64,000 nt of DNA from Lineus longissimus (GCF_910592395.1 NC_088319.1:4404001-4468000), one strand, 5' to 3'. Positions 55,201-63,990 are shown, counted from the first letter of the stretch. The notes: generated by a model not told the origin, from the sequence alone. Made by a program: numbers and translations.

Positions 55201-57622
55201 TTTCGTCCAATCCGATGTGTAGAAAGGCCTTCTCCAGATCTGCTGATAATCCAAATTTCTGAGTCCTAAAACGCAGAAGAATGGGGGCTAAGTCATTGAG
55301 TAGAGGGGGCCCGGCGTCCAAACAATCGTTGAGACTGTTTCCGTTCGCTGTTTTGCACGAGCAATCATATACCACCCTTATTGGTGTTGTTTCTGAGTCC
55401 TTTTTGACGGGGTGGTGTGGAAGATAATGTCCTTGGTGGGAATCGTCCTCTTCTACAATATCAACAAAACCTCTGTTAACTTGATGATGGATGATGCGAT
55501 GATATACTTTCCTCAGGTCAGGTGTTAAGCGGCGAACCATGTTTCGGGTCCGGGCTCGGCAAACGTTGTAGTTTGTTGGGAGTGGCGGATGGTCCTCTCT
55601 CCATGGTAGTTTGGCAATATATCGGTTGTCTTCCTTGCGTAAATGGGTTTCGGTGTAATCTTCATACGTAATGTCCTTTGTCGTAGTTTTGTCCGTTATT
55701 CCAATGCTTTCAATGTCCCAGAATTTTTCGAGTTGGGTGGCGACTGATACGTTCATGACATTCGTGGAAAACACTGAAGCGGTAACTGTGGGGTTTGGAC
55801 CTGATAGCAAATATCCAAGCTTGGATGACACAGCAATAGGGCCTTTGCCCCGAACAATGTGATTTCCCACAATATTCCAATAGTGATCGGCTCCAATTAG
55901 GAGGGCAATTTCGAATGTATCCATGTAAGTTGGCGGGTGTGCAAGCGCTAGGTTGCGTAGATGTGGCAAGTTAGCAACATCCGGATTTACTAGATTCTGC
56001 ATGGGCGTAGTGATTTGCGGCACAACAAGAGCGCGTACAGTGATTTCCCCAGAATTTTCCCGGTCGTGGAGGACAACATTAACGATCGGAAGCGACTGTA
56101 CCCCTGCCGGTGAACTCGCGCCGAAGGTACTGACACACATATTTTCGTTTCCAATCGGATTTAAGTCGAGCTTCCGTGCGATACTCTCCGTTATGAAAGT
56201 ACGCTGCGATCCTTCGTCGAATAGTACTGTTCCACGTAGTGAAGAATTTCCAGCGTAGAGTTGTGTCACCGCAGTTTTTAGTAAAACAGGGTGGCGGCCG
56301 TCTCCGTTTGAAGTGAAGAGCTGGTGTGTTTCCTGCTGTTGTTTCCCTCGCTTGTCTTCTGGGTTGCTGGTTCGTGGTTGCTCATCATGGCGCTTGTTGT
56401 TATCCTTGTGGCGATTAGACTTATCCTTTTGGGTCTGGCTCAGACAGAGGGAAGTGTGGTGTTTTCCGCTACAATCTCGGCAGCGAAAGACTGACTGGCA
56501 GTCGTAGTTTGTATGGCGTTTAGAAAAACAGTTTGTACAAAGTTTGTCCCGTTTTACGATTGCATTCCGTTCCTTTTTCGAAGTGACAGTAGTGCAATGT
56601 CCAGATTTGTGGCTCTGTTGCTTACAGAACACGCAGGGATACGGGCGGTGAAAGTATGGCATCGTTTTCTTGGTTGTAGTAAAGAATGTTGCAGTTGCCG
56701 GCGGGTTGTCGTCAAGAACGAGGGAATCAATTGCGTCTGCAGCCTGAATGGAGTCGATTTCGTGGCGGATAGCTTTCCGTAATTTATCAAGTGTCCACTC
56801 ACCCTCAGTGTCATCATCTCGTGCGAGTTGTCTTCTCATGGTTGTGGGAAGCTTTTCCTGGATGATGGGTACAAGAAGATCACCATAGGAGTCTTCTTTC
56901 TTTCCAAGTGCGTTTAATCCACGTGTGTATGATTCGATGGAATCATAGAACTGAGTCAAACTAGAAAGGGTGCCCGATGGACAATCTAGTTTCCAAAGAG
57001 CCTTCATGTAGGCGGCACACACCTTTTGTTTTTGTCCATAGCGTTTCGACAGGAGTTCTACGGCGTGAGCGTAGTTGTCATTGGTGAGGGGTAGACCCTC
57101 CACTACACGTGCGGCTTCATCTTTCAAATGCGCTTTAAGATATTGAAACTTTTGAACATTGTCCAGAGTAGTGTCTCGATCTACTGCCGCGTCGAAACTG
57201 TCCTTAAATGACTGCCACTTCAGGATATCACCGGTGAACGGTGCCAAAGACAGTTTCGGTAGGTTTACCTTCCTGGTAAAGTTCGGTGGAGGTGCTGCTG
57301 TGGCACCCGTTGTGAGCGGTTCGGTTTTCGGTTGCTGTTCTATAAAATGTTCGTAGGTGGCAAGTTTCTCGCTTACCTCGATTTGATAATCGTCGGCTTC
57401 GGTGAGAAGTCGATCGAAGTCATCATCGTTTGCCGCTGCATTGGCTAGATCCTCATCCAAGGTTTAAACAGTTTTAATCCGTTGTCGAATGTTCTTTATT
57501 GTCTGTTGTAGCAGACGTATGTCCGGAGTTTCCTCTTCGGTCAGTATCGTATCCGCCTTTGCGAAAAGTTTATTAGTTTGTGACTTCTGATTGTCCCGTC
57601 TCTTCAGCGTTCGGTCACCCAT
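52259..57622 (-). pseudogene. BEL gag-pol polyprotein (one nonsense codon)
   Basis: ATG at 57620-57622; TAA at 57464-57466 is codon 53; then 1,733 open codons in the same frame. Counted from 57460: gag domain (LPKLSLAPFTGD, about 70-210), zinc knuckles (CVFCKQQSHKSGHC and two more, about 275-345), A17-type protease (LFDEGSQRTFI, about 415), reverse transcriptase (TYVDNIISG, about 817), RNase H (LHVFCDASAGAYG, about 993), integrase H2C2 (about 1310-1350), integrase core Asp (GVDFTG, about 1377), Asp (VSDNGS, about 1440) and Glu (GGFWERLIG, about 1487), and the C-terminal domain (about 1605-1675). Without the early stop it would be a complete polyprotein. Confidence 0.95.
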
Positions 57623-57674
57623 CGTAATTCGTAATCAACTTCCAGTATTTCGATCCTGGTCACGGCACCAACAA

Positions 57675-57992
57675 TGTGGGCTCAAGTCAGACGGGTAACT
57701 CTATCCACATTGGGCAATCAGGAAAGGAGAGTCCGGGGCCTTCTAGCACGTGGCTTTGATATTGTATCGTTGTAAACACAGAGATGTAGAAGGCTTGATA
57801 TTCTTACTAACTCTAATTTATTGTAAAACAACATAGTAATATATAAAGTACATACAACAAGATAATTGGTTAAGACATATAAAGAAGTAGATGGTGATTG
57901 GTTAGTGGCCTGAATGGCATTGTGAGTGACATGTCATGCAAATAAGGTGAGTCAGCTGCCTAAGGCAAGCTGCATGGTTGGTGATCGCAACA
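57675..57992 (-). repeat. BEL 5' LTR
   Basis: 318 bp, 5' LTR in element orientation, followed by the primer-binding site region and then gag. Confidence 0.95.
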
Positions 57993-58130
57993 ATTAACAG
58001 GATACTGATAAACAGGATACTGATAAACAGGATACTGATTAACAGGATACTGATTAACAGGATACTGATTAACAGGATACTGATTAACATTGACAGTACC
58101 ATAATAGTTCACTGTTGTTTGTCCTTCCAT

Positions 58131-58208
58131 TTGACTCTCAATTTAAAGGATAAAATCTTTTTAAATTATGTTTTTTTTTAGTCTTTTAGGCTTTTAGACT
58201 TTTAGGAT
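58131..58208. repeat. Short TTTTAGGC/TTTTAGAC tandem run
   Basis: Several TTTTAG(G/A)C words follow the integrase stop codon on the minus strand and overlap its last codons. GGAATAAAAAG at the stop may act as polyadenylation signal. Confidence 0.5.
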
Positions 58209-59321
58209 TTAGACTTTTAGGCTTTTTATTCCTGAAATTGGTAACCATTCATTGAATTTATCACTGTATCCCTTCCACTTCACTAATCCATATTTCTTGC
58301 CTTTACTGGTCTTGCGCCTCAAGATTTTCTCGATCTTGTACTCTAGCTGGTCAGGATTAGGAACATAACTCAATTCCTCTTCATAGAAATATCCTTGAAT
58401 TTCCTCTTTATGATAATCTTCAAGTTTGTAGACGATAGGGTGAGTGAAGATGATCTGTTTGATTTGGAATACTTCCTCAGTGAAGTTGGGCATGTAACCT
58501 TTACCGAAAATGGACTTGTATTTTGAAATTCTTACACTGTCACCTACTTTGTACTTTGGATCACCAAAGGTTTTTTTGAGGTGAAGACCGTAAAGATTGT
58601 ACCACACAGCTCCTTCGTTTTCCATCTTTCTGGCGTCTACAGGTTTCATACCTATTGATGAGTGAAATGTGTTGTTGTAGCCACTGATCAAGTCATCCAG
58701 TACGTCAATCCAATTGTCTGTCTCCTTAGCAGTGAAATAACGCCACATTTTTTCTTTAAGAGTCCTGTTGAATCTTTTTACTACCGCTGCCTTCTTATCA
58801 GATTTTGTAGAGAACCATTCTATGTCATTTTCTGTTAAGAGTTCCTTGAAGTGTTTGTTGTAGAATTCTGTACCGTCATCAAACTGGATTTTCTCTGGTA
58901 TCGCCACAACTGGTTTAGCTTCCTCAAATATCACTTTAAATGCGTCTCTGATTTCTTCTCCCCTCTTACTCTTAACGGCCATAGCCCAAGCATAGCGACT
59001 GAATAGGTCAATTACTGTTAAAATGAATCTGAAACCTTTATTCTTACTCTCGAATTTCTGCATGTCAACCAGGTCGGCTTGCCACTGTTGATCGATGTAC
59101 GATACCATTGTTTTCCTGAAGGTGAATTTCTTAATGGCCGGTTTGTGTAGTTGGTGAGTTGGTAGTGTGTCTAGAAATTCTTTAACTTCTTTTTGTTTAA
59201 TAAGTTTACCATCTTCCTTGACCCGTTTCCACATCTTACTCAAAGAACTGTAAGCCACGGGACTCTCGGGGTTGTAGTACAAATCCCTTAGATACTGATG
59301 TGTGTCATCCTTTACATCCAT
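58209..59321 (-). CDS. P2 integrase with chromodomain, catalytic Glu lost
   Basis: An open 370-aa rve integrase. Catalytic Asp in WQADLVDM (about 82) and Asp in IQFDDGTEF (about 149). Where the DDE Glu belongs (about 33 residues on, AAVVKRFNRTLK) the codon is AAA, Lys; the usual family sequence has Glu before RFNRTLK. A C-terminal SH3-like part (YKVGDSVRISKY) is followed by a chromodomain (about 330-370, IEKILRRK ... YGLVKWKGY ... NEWLPISGI), which could guide integration to modified histones. Very probably inactive. The start is TTAAATG, 4 bp from the ATPase start. Confidence 0.9.
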   Translation of the reverse strand: MDVKDDTHQYLRDLYYNPESPVAYSSLSKMWKRVKEDGKLIKQKEVKEFLDTLPTHQLHKPAIKKFTFRKTMVSYIDQQWQADLVDMQKFESKNKGFRFILTVIDLFSRYAWAMAVKSKRGEEIRDAFKVIFEEAKPVVAIPEKIQFDDGTEFYNKHFKELLTENDIEWFSTKSDKKAAVVKRFNRTLKEKMWRYFTAKETDNWIDVLDDLISGYNNTFHSSIGMKPVDARKMENEGAVWYNLYGLHLKKTFGDPKYKVGDSVRISKYKSIFGKGYMPNFTEEVFQIKQIIFTHPIVYKLEDYHKEEIQGYFYEEELSYVPNPDQLEYKIEKILRRKTSKGKKYGLVKWKGYSDKFNEWLPISGIKSLKV

Positions 59322-59328
59322 TTAAATG
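59319..59328. promoter_or_regulatory. Divergent start codons in CATTTAAATG
   Basis: Integrase (minus) and ATPase (plus) begin in one palindrome, with 4 bp (TTAA) between their start codons. Any promoter must lie inside the opposite gene's coding sequence, or initiation is at the codon itself. Confidence 0.7.
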
Positions 59329-59946
59329 GGTGAAGTATTTATTTACGAGCCACATAACATGCTAATTTCTGGTGTCACCAATTGTGGCAAGACATATTTT
59401 GCCCTTGACCTCTTAGAAAAGGAGTATCGACACAAATTCCAAAACATAGTCATTTTCTGTCCAACATATTTCAACAATAAGACATATGACAGGAAATGGA
59501 TTTACCAAGACAAGAGTGTCTACATAGTTAATCCCGAAGCGGTGGCCAGTAATTTGGACCTTGTGCTTCAATTTGCTACTCTGACCTTTGCTGGTTCTAA
59601 CACATTATTCCTAATTGATGACTGTGCTAATTTGAGAGACACAAAAAAGAAGGTGTCCGAGTTATGTAATCTTGCCTTTTCTGGCAGGCACTACAATCTT
59701 ACTGTTTGGTTACTAGTTCAGAAGTACAATTCAGTTGTCAAGGACTACAGAGAGAACATAAGAATTTTAGTATTATTTTTTAATAAGGATGAATCAGCCA
59801 TGAAAGATGCCTTAGAAGAAAACAGTGTTATTCCTAAGGAGAAAAGACAGTACTACATAGAAGAACTTAAGATGAAAAAAGGATCAAAACTGATCATTAG
59901 ACTACAACATCCATTTGGATTTACTCTTTCACATCAAAAATCTTAG
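59326..59946 (+). CDS. P2 genome-packaging ATPase
   Basis: An intact 206-aa FtsK-HerA-type ATPase as found in Polintons and related viruses. Walker A is GVTNCGKT (about 16-23); Walker B is FLIDDC (about 93-98); a sensor-like LVQKYNSV follows near 130. It would drive DNA into the capsid. The stop codon overlaps that of the convergent gene (59943-59946). No P1 counterpart remains. Confidence 0.88.
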   Translation: MGEVFIYEPHNMLISGVTNCGKTYFALDLLEKEYRHKFQNIVIFCPTYFNNKTYDRKWIYQDKSVYIVNPEAVASNLDLVLQFATLTFAGSNTLFLIDDCANLRDTKKKVSELCNLAFSGRHYNLTVWLLVQKYNSVVKDYRENIRILVLFFNKDESAMKDALEENSVIPKEKRQYYIEELKMKKGSKLIIRLQHPFGFTLSHQKS

Positions 59947-60401
59947 TCCCGCTTCTCATCAATGGTCTTAGTCTTTCTAACCCTAGTAAAATAATAAATT
60001 ATTAATCCTAAACCACTAAGTCCTAGGATAATCCATAGGTACTCGTATTTCTTCATTTCATCACTAGGTTGGTAATAATCACTTAATTGTGGTCTCTGAG
60101 GTAGTACTATAGTTCTATCAGGATGTAAATGATTGTAAACAGTAAGTGCTGAATCAGTATTGTTAAAATCAATAGAAGCGTCTCTTTCTCTCTTTAATTC
60201 AAGATTAACAAAGTCAATAGTACTCTTTCTATGCTCCTCCCATTCGGTTGAAGCTTTTTGTAATTGCTCCTGAGCCAAATCATGTCTTTTCACTTCAGCT
60301 TCATAACCGTTTTTATCTAGTGACTTGAAAAGGTAACCAGATCCAGTAAATGCTAATCCATTGATTATTGCAGATCCAAATAACATGCCAATGCCAGCCA
60401 T
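59943..60401 (-). CDS. P2 MAG-start membrane protein, 152 aa
   Basis: A hydrophobic N-terminus (MAGIGMLFGSAIINGLAFTG), a charged helical middle (VKRHDLAQEQLQKASTEWEEH), YNHLHP, then a C-terminal transmembrane helix (YLWIILGLSGLGLIIYYF) and a basic tail. Counterpart of the P1 protein at 19299-19694. Lies between ATPase and penton-like genes, so probably structural. The start is TTAAATG. Confidence 0.78.
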   Translation of the reverse strand: MAGIGMLFGSAIINGLAFTGSGYLFKSLDKNGYEAEVKRHDLAQEQLQKASTEWEEHRKSTIDFVNLELKRERDASIDFNNTDSALTVYNHLHPDRTIVLPQRPQLSDYYQPSDEMKKYEYLWIILGLSGLGLIIYYFTRVRKTKTIDEKRD

Positions 60402-60422
60402 TTAATTTCAACGAATTTAATT

Positions 60423-61169
60423 TCAATGATGTGTTAATACCAATTGGTACTGTACATCATGACCATTAAGATCGATGATGTCACCTTTTTCATCCGTTAA
60501 GCGAATATTCAGCTTATTGAATCTTGGTTTACAGGGAATTGCTATTGGTTTCTCAAAGGTGTATGCTATTAAATCCCCAAAATGAGCTTCTTTTATTGGT
60601 CTTGTGGTTAGCACATCAGATGTTTCACCATTACTTAATACACTAGTAGATTCGATTATGTCACAGTGAAAAACAAAATGGTTAATTGGTCTAAAATTGA
60701 TGGGTTTCTCGCTTACAACATCATCCTTACTTTTATTGTCTGAAGGGTAAGGCCATTCTGTCTTCATGCCAAATAACTCATTGCTTTTACCAATAAAATA
60801 GATCTGATAATGCACCTCATTTTTTCTCTTTAGGAAGTGTAAGATGGCCTTACCTGTTGGTTCTTCAAGGTCAAATCTGACAGCACCTCGACTCATACTA
60901 TTTTCTTTCAACTTCTCCGCAAATACTTTTGAAAAGCTCTGTAGGTCATAGAGACCATCTGGTAGCGTAATCTCTGCCACATCAAACCCCTTAACTTTGA
61001 TTCGGTTATTCTCCCTGGCCGCACTGATGTTGTAAAATGTACAAGGTATTACTGCAAAAGTTAAAGTGATGCTACATGCATCTTGAATTTCAGTCTTGAG
61101 ATTGACTGTTAAATCACTTGAACTCTGATCCGGGTAGTCGCTGGAATCGATGTTCATTACAGTTACCAT
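60423..61169 (-). CDS. P2 penton-like minor capsid protein B, 248 aa
   Basis: Intact. Landmarks of the Polinton minor capsid protein: AVIPCTFYNIS near 40-50, LPDGLYDLQSFSKVFAEKL near 69-87, a middle with YFIGKSNELFGM, and a C-terminal KLNIRLTDEKGDIIDLNG segment. A single jelly-roll vertex protein is expected. Starts with TAAATG; a major capsid gene would normally lie next to it but only DNA of uncertain coding value (61220-61285) precedes it. Confidence 0.78.
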   Translation of the reverse strand: MVTVMNIDSSDYPDQSSSDLTVNLKTEIQDACSITLTFAVIPCTFYNISAARENNRIKVKGFDVAEITLPDGLYDLQSFSKVFAEKLKENSMSRGAVRFDLEEPTGKAILHFLKRKNEVHYQIYFIGKSNELFGMKTEWPYPSDNKSKDDVVSEKPINFRPINHFVFHCDIIESTSVLSNGETSDVLTTRPIKEAHFGDLIAYTFEKPIAIPCKPRFNKLNIRLTDEKGDIIDLNGHDVQYQLVLTHH

Positions 61170-61289
61170 TTAGTTAAGTAAATTATTCTTACTTCATAAT
61201 ATTTCTGGGTAGGATTCCTTGATCTTAAAGGTATTCTAATGTTCCATTACTAATAGCTACAGTTCCACCCAGTTTAATAATTTCCCAGC

Positions 61290-61480
61290 TAGCAAATTAC
61301 ATGGGACCCATATGGGTGCCAAATGGGCAATCTGGGTTGCCAATATGGGCCCCATCTAAACAAACCATATGGGGCCCAGATGGGAAACATGGGGCCCACT
61401 TCAACCATGTGGGGCCCATATGTGTTTTGCACCGTGGACGCCCATGTGGGTACCATCTGGGCAGAGTGGGGTAACTGGGT
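61290..61480. repeat. CCCATATGGG-type dispersed repeat
   Basis: Iterated CCATATGGG, CATGGGGCCC and CCCATCTGGG palindromic words, no coding capacity. It marks the right edge of Polinton 2 homology, so insertion or recombination here may have removed the rest. Confidence 0.6.
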
Positions 61481-61499
61481 ATGACGTGAGTAGTATATG

Positions 61500-61770
61500 G
61501 GCTACTTGGGGAAAATTATGAACTTTTGACCTAGTGACCTACTGACCTACTGACCTAATTTGTGTATGAGAAGTTTGAAAGTTGACCTGACCTAGTGACC
61601 TAGTTTGGATATGGTGTAAAATCTCCAGAGTGGGTCATGGCCTAGTAACCTACTTTGGATATAGTGAAATATCCAAAGTGGGTTATGACCATGGCCCATA
61701 TTGGAGTAACGTTAAAATATCCAAAATAGGGTATGTAGAGGTCATGGTCACATCATCAAAGTAGAGTTTG
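61500..61770. repeat. GACCTAGTGACCTA repeat region
   Basis: Direct repeats of TGACCTAGTGACCTA, TTTGGATAT and ATCCAAAGTGGG words. A degenerate dispersed repeat. The next 460 bases (61771-62234) show only AT-rich DNA and a TATATA microsatellite at about 62206-62231. Confidence 0.55.
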
Positions 61771-62234
61771 AAGATCAGTGTTGCAACTAGTTCAATCGTT
61801 CACAATTCTTCCCCAAGTAGCCCATGCTACTGTTTTTTATTTTTTGTTAAAGCATTGTACATGATATAAAATAATAAAAATGGCATTAGTAAAAACAAAT
61901 AACCATAGCACAGCATGCATATTTTAAACATATTATACAAACCAAAAAGAGGAAAAGTATATTCCAACTTGCTTCTCTTTTCCTATCATGCACAAAAGTG
62001 ATATTAATAATATTCCGATACTAGTCCATATATGATCAAGAGCTAAATAGTCTTCCAAATGCATTGTGTAGGCATTGTCCACAGGTAAATATTTACATGA
62101 TAGTCTAAGTAATCCCATGCAAGTCTGTATGAAGTGCTAACAAATTTCACTCTGCAATCCTTTATGTTGAAAAAAACAGTACTGTACACCTTTTTGAATG
62201 TTTCATATATATATACGTATATATATATATAGTC

Positions 62235-63380
62235 TTACTGAATGTGGTCCGTTTTAAATCCTCCCGATGCAACAATGGCATTCTCTTTGTCTTCTTCTCC
62301 TTCCTCCTCCTCATCATCAGCAACAATACCATCATCGTCATCGTCAGCCTTTTCAATCGACTTAATTTCAGCGATAAGTTCATCAGTCCAATCGTTAAAA
62401 GCTCTATTCAACAGATATCTTGGGGTGCGGTTTATTTCAATGCCCAACCCCAGTGCGGTTTCTGCCAGGCGAAGGGTGAAATAAAGAATACTGGTGCTCT
62501 TTTTCAGGTTGTCTAGATGATTCCTTCGAATCTGTTTCTGACATTCAGCAAAGTCTTCCTGCATGCAGCAAACATGATCTGTTTGACTAGGCCAATCATT
62601 CAGGCATCCATCACACTCAAGATCCACGAAACCTTGACCGATTTTTGAAAGGTACAGCCCTAGTACCTGAATAGTGAGTCGACCGAGTGGAGTTATTTTC
62701 AATGAATCCTCACATGTGTGTTCTTTAAACTTGCTCGACATTTCCCTCCATTGAGGGACGCTCAGGAATACACCACATTTAGTCGGCCTGAAAAGAGTTG
62801 CTTGCAATTTTTCGGAATCTTTCTCAGGTTCGTTGTCATTGCTGATGAAAAAACGGCGAATGTCAACATTCATTTTATTGTTAAAGAATCTTGTTTGAAC
62901 AAATATGTGGTCCTCCAGAGTCCAACGTTCCTCATGACTTTCGACGATCCTTTTATCGATGGTATCCACGAGATTCTTCAGATTCAGGAAACCCGTTTTA
63001 CTGAGACGGATCCATTTCGTACCATAGGAGAATGTAACACCTCTTTCATCGGATCGGATCCGCAATTCAGTCTCTTGTTCTACACGACTCGAGCATTGTG
63101 GCAGCATTTCTTTTTCCCTCTCATTGAACGGAGTACGCGCTGCAGCTTTCCTTGCCTTCTTTGGTGCACTAGGAGCATTTGAGAGATCGAGGACTGTAGA
63201 CCGTACCCCTCTTCGCCTGGTTACTTTCGGAGTTTCCATGATTGTTTCATTCTTCGCAGGTGACTTGGTCTGGGTGGACGTTACTTTATCCATTTCAGCG
63301 TTGTTTTTGTGGTTTTTGTTGGTAGTTTCGTTCTCCATTCTCTTGCACTTGCAGGTTTTGAAGTGAATGTGAGCACTCAT
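62235..63380 (-). CDS. PC4-like protein, 381 aa, intronless
   Basis: A basic, disordered N-terminus to about 105, then a folded region. The stretch at about 168-212 (NVDIRRFFI ... PTKCGVFLSVPQWREM) resembles the PC4/p15 single-stranded DNA-binding core, whose pattern is VDIREY ... G(R/K)KGIxLxxxQW. A KWIRLSKTGFLNL strand lies before it. A cysteine-bearing part (LECDGCLNDW) follows, and the tail is Asp/Glu-rich. ATG at 63380 with a TATA box 11-20 bases upstream. Compact layout suggests a viral or mobile-element gene; the family is not identified further. Confidence 0.6.
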   Translation of the reverse strand: MSAHIHFKTCKCKRMENETTNKNHKNNAEMDKVTSTQTKSPAKNETIMETPKVTRRRGVRSTVLDLSNAPSAPKKARKAAARTPFNEREKEMLPQCSSRVEQETELRIRSDERGVTFSYGTKWIRLSKTGFLNLKNLVDTIDKRIVESHEERWTLEDHIFVQTRFFNNKMNVDIRRFFISNDNEPEKDSEKLQATLFRPTKCGVFLSVPQWREMSSKFKEHTCEDSLKITPLGRLTIQVLGLYLSKIGQGFVDLECDGCLNDWPSQTDHVCCMQEDFAECQKQIRRNHLDNLKKSTSILYFTLRLAETALGLGIEINRTPRYLLNRAFNDWTDELIAEIKSIEKADDDDDGIVADDEEEEGEEDKENAIVASGGFKTDHIQ

Positions 63381-63390
63381 GGCGTTTTGT

Positions 63391-63408
63391 CCTTATATAT
63401 TGCACGTG
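63391..63408 (-). promoter_or_regulatory. TATA box and CACGTG site
   Basis: ATATATAAGG (63391-63400, minus sense) and CACGTG (63403-63408) lie directly upstream of the PC4-like gene start, leaving room for almost no 5' leader. Confidence 0.6.
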
Positions 63409-63530
63409 ACTGATGAAAGAGTGATTGTGATTGGACGTTGTCATTCGGGTAATGAATTGTGATTGGTTGCTGTTAATGAGGTCAGTAGCACAAAGATTGA
63501 CCTCATTCATATATGTCCTTGACCTTAAAA

Positions 63531-63950
63531 CTATTTCACACTAGCTGCAATCGATAACTGACTCCTAAGTTCTGAGGAGATTTTATGATCAGGGTTTTGT
63601 CCTTGTTGACATGTCCTGTAATACGAATCATAATATTCAGCAATTCCACCTTGTCCTTCTACAAAACTTAGAAGCAATGTTATGGCTTCTGCCGATAAAT
63701 GAAGAATCCTCCAAACTTCGGGTGGTATGTTTATCTTTTTTTCACCATCATCGATCTGAATCCTTATTTGCTCCTTTTCCTTCCAAATTGCGAGGATGAT
63801 CTTCGGTGTTAAGTACAAAACCATACTTGCGGACTTCTGTTTAGACCTGGCCTCAGCTTTCTGTTTCTTTTTCCCATCGTTATGTTGTTCTTCCTCCATC
63901 ATCACTTCGACTGAGCGTTTATCGTTCCAAGTTAACTGAGCTTGTGCCAT
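63531..63950 (-). CDS. Small PC4-like or related protein, 139 aa
   Basis: A charged N-terminus, then KIILAIWKEKEQIRIQI, KKINIPPEVWRIL and a helical part (SAEAITLLLSFVEG). The strand-strand-IPPEVW pattern loosely recalls the PC4 fold, less clearly than in the neighbour. Same strand, 150 bp upstream of the PC4-like gene, also without introns. Function unknown. Confidence 0.5.
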   Translation of the reverse strand: MAQAQLTWNDKRSVEVMMEEEQHNDGKKKQKAEARSKQKSASMVLYLTPKIILAIWKEKEQIRIQIDDGEKKINIPPEVWRILHLSAEAITLLLSFVEGQGGIAEYYDSYYRTCQQGQNPDHKISSELRSQLSIAASVK

Positions 63951-63990
63951 GACCTAGTGCCTAATATCCAACTATCAACAGACATATTCA

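Larger units (their letters stand above)
50946..57992 (-). mobile_element. BEL/Pao LTR retrotransposon, full length
   Basis: 7,047 bp, with a 5-bp target duplication ATTAA at 50941-50945 and 57993-57997. The LTRs start TGTTGCGATC and end CCCACA in element sense. The primer-binding site region follows the 5' LTR (57653-57670, TGGTGCCGTGACC). A short purine stretch (GGGAGAA) precedes the 3' LTR. The LTRs differ at two visible positions, so insertion is recent. Confidence 0.95.
50228..58130 (-). pseudogene. P2 HNH endonuclease with NQYPV repeats, split by BEL
   Basis: The start is at 58130. The N-terminal region to 57993 encodes a five-residue NQYPV repeat; the BEL element sits within it, with the frame kept on both sides of the ATTAA target. 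From 50940 the repeat ends and CxxC zinc ribbons follow (CVKCDV, CKECGS, KCGKCG, CRSCF), then a one-base shift near 50560, and the HNH core (EEELDHVLPIKEF, AWFNMGP) to 50228. Same order as the P1 nuclease, which lacks the repeat. Doubly disabled. Confidence 0.8.
37846..61289. mobile_element. Polinton/Maverick 2 (P2) with nested insertions
   Basis: The left end is inferred from the paralogous empty site at 13795 and begins AGAATGTAAATAATGAGG. Genes in order: GCGIS membrane-anchored protein, PGP-linker protein, zinc-ribbon gene, unknown gene, Gln/Asn-rich protein, membrane protein, penton-like protein, PolB, glycine-rich membrane protein, small protein, HNH nuclease, integrase, ATPase, membrane protein, second penton-like protein. 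The right edge is truncated near 61289. It is interrupted by a BEL retrotransposon and a PIF/Harbinger-like element. MCP is missing or nearly so and no protease was seen. Confidence 0.93.

Noticed and set aside
57978-58181. Plus-strand frame of repeated INRIL units
   Set aside because: Antisense reading of the NQYPV-coding repeat in the HNH gene.
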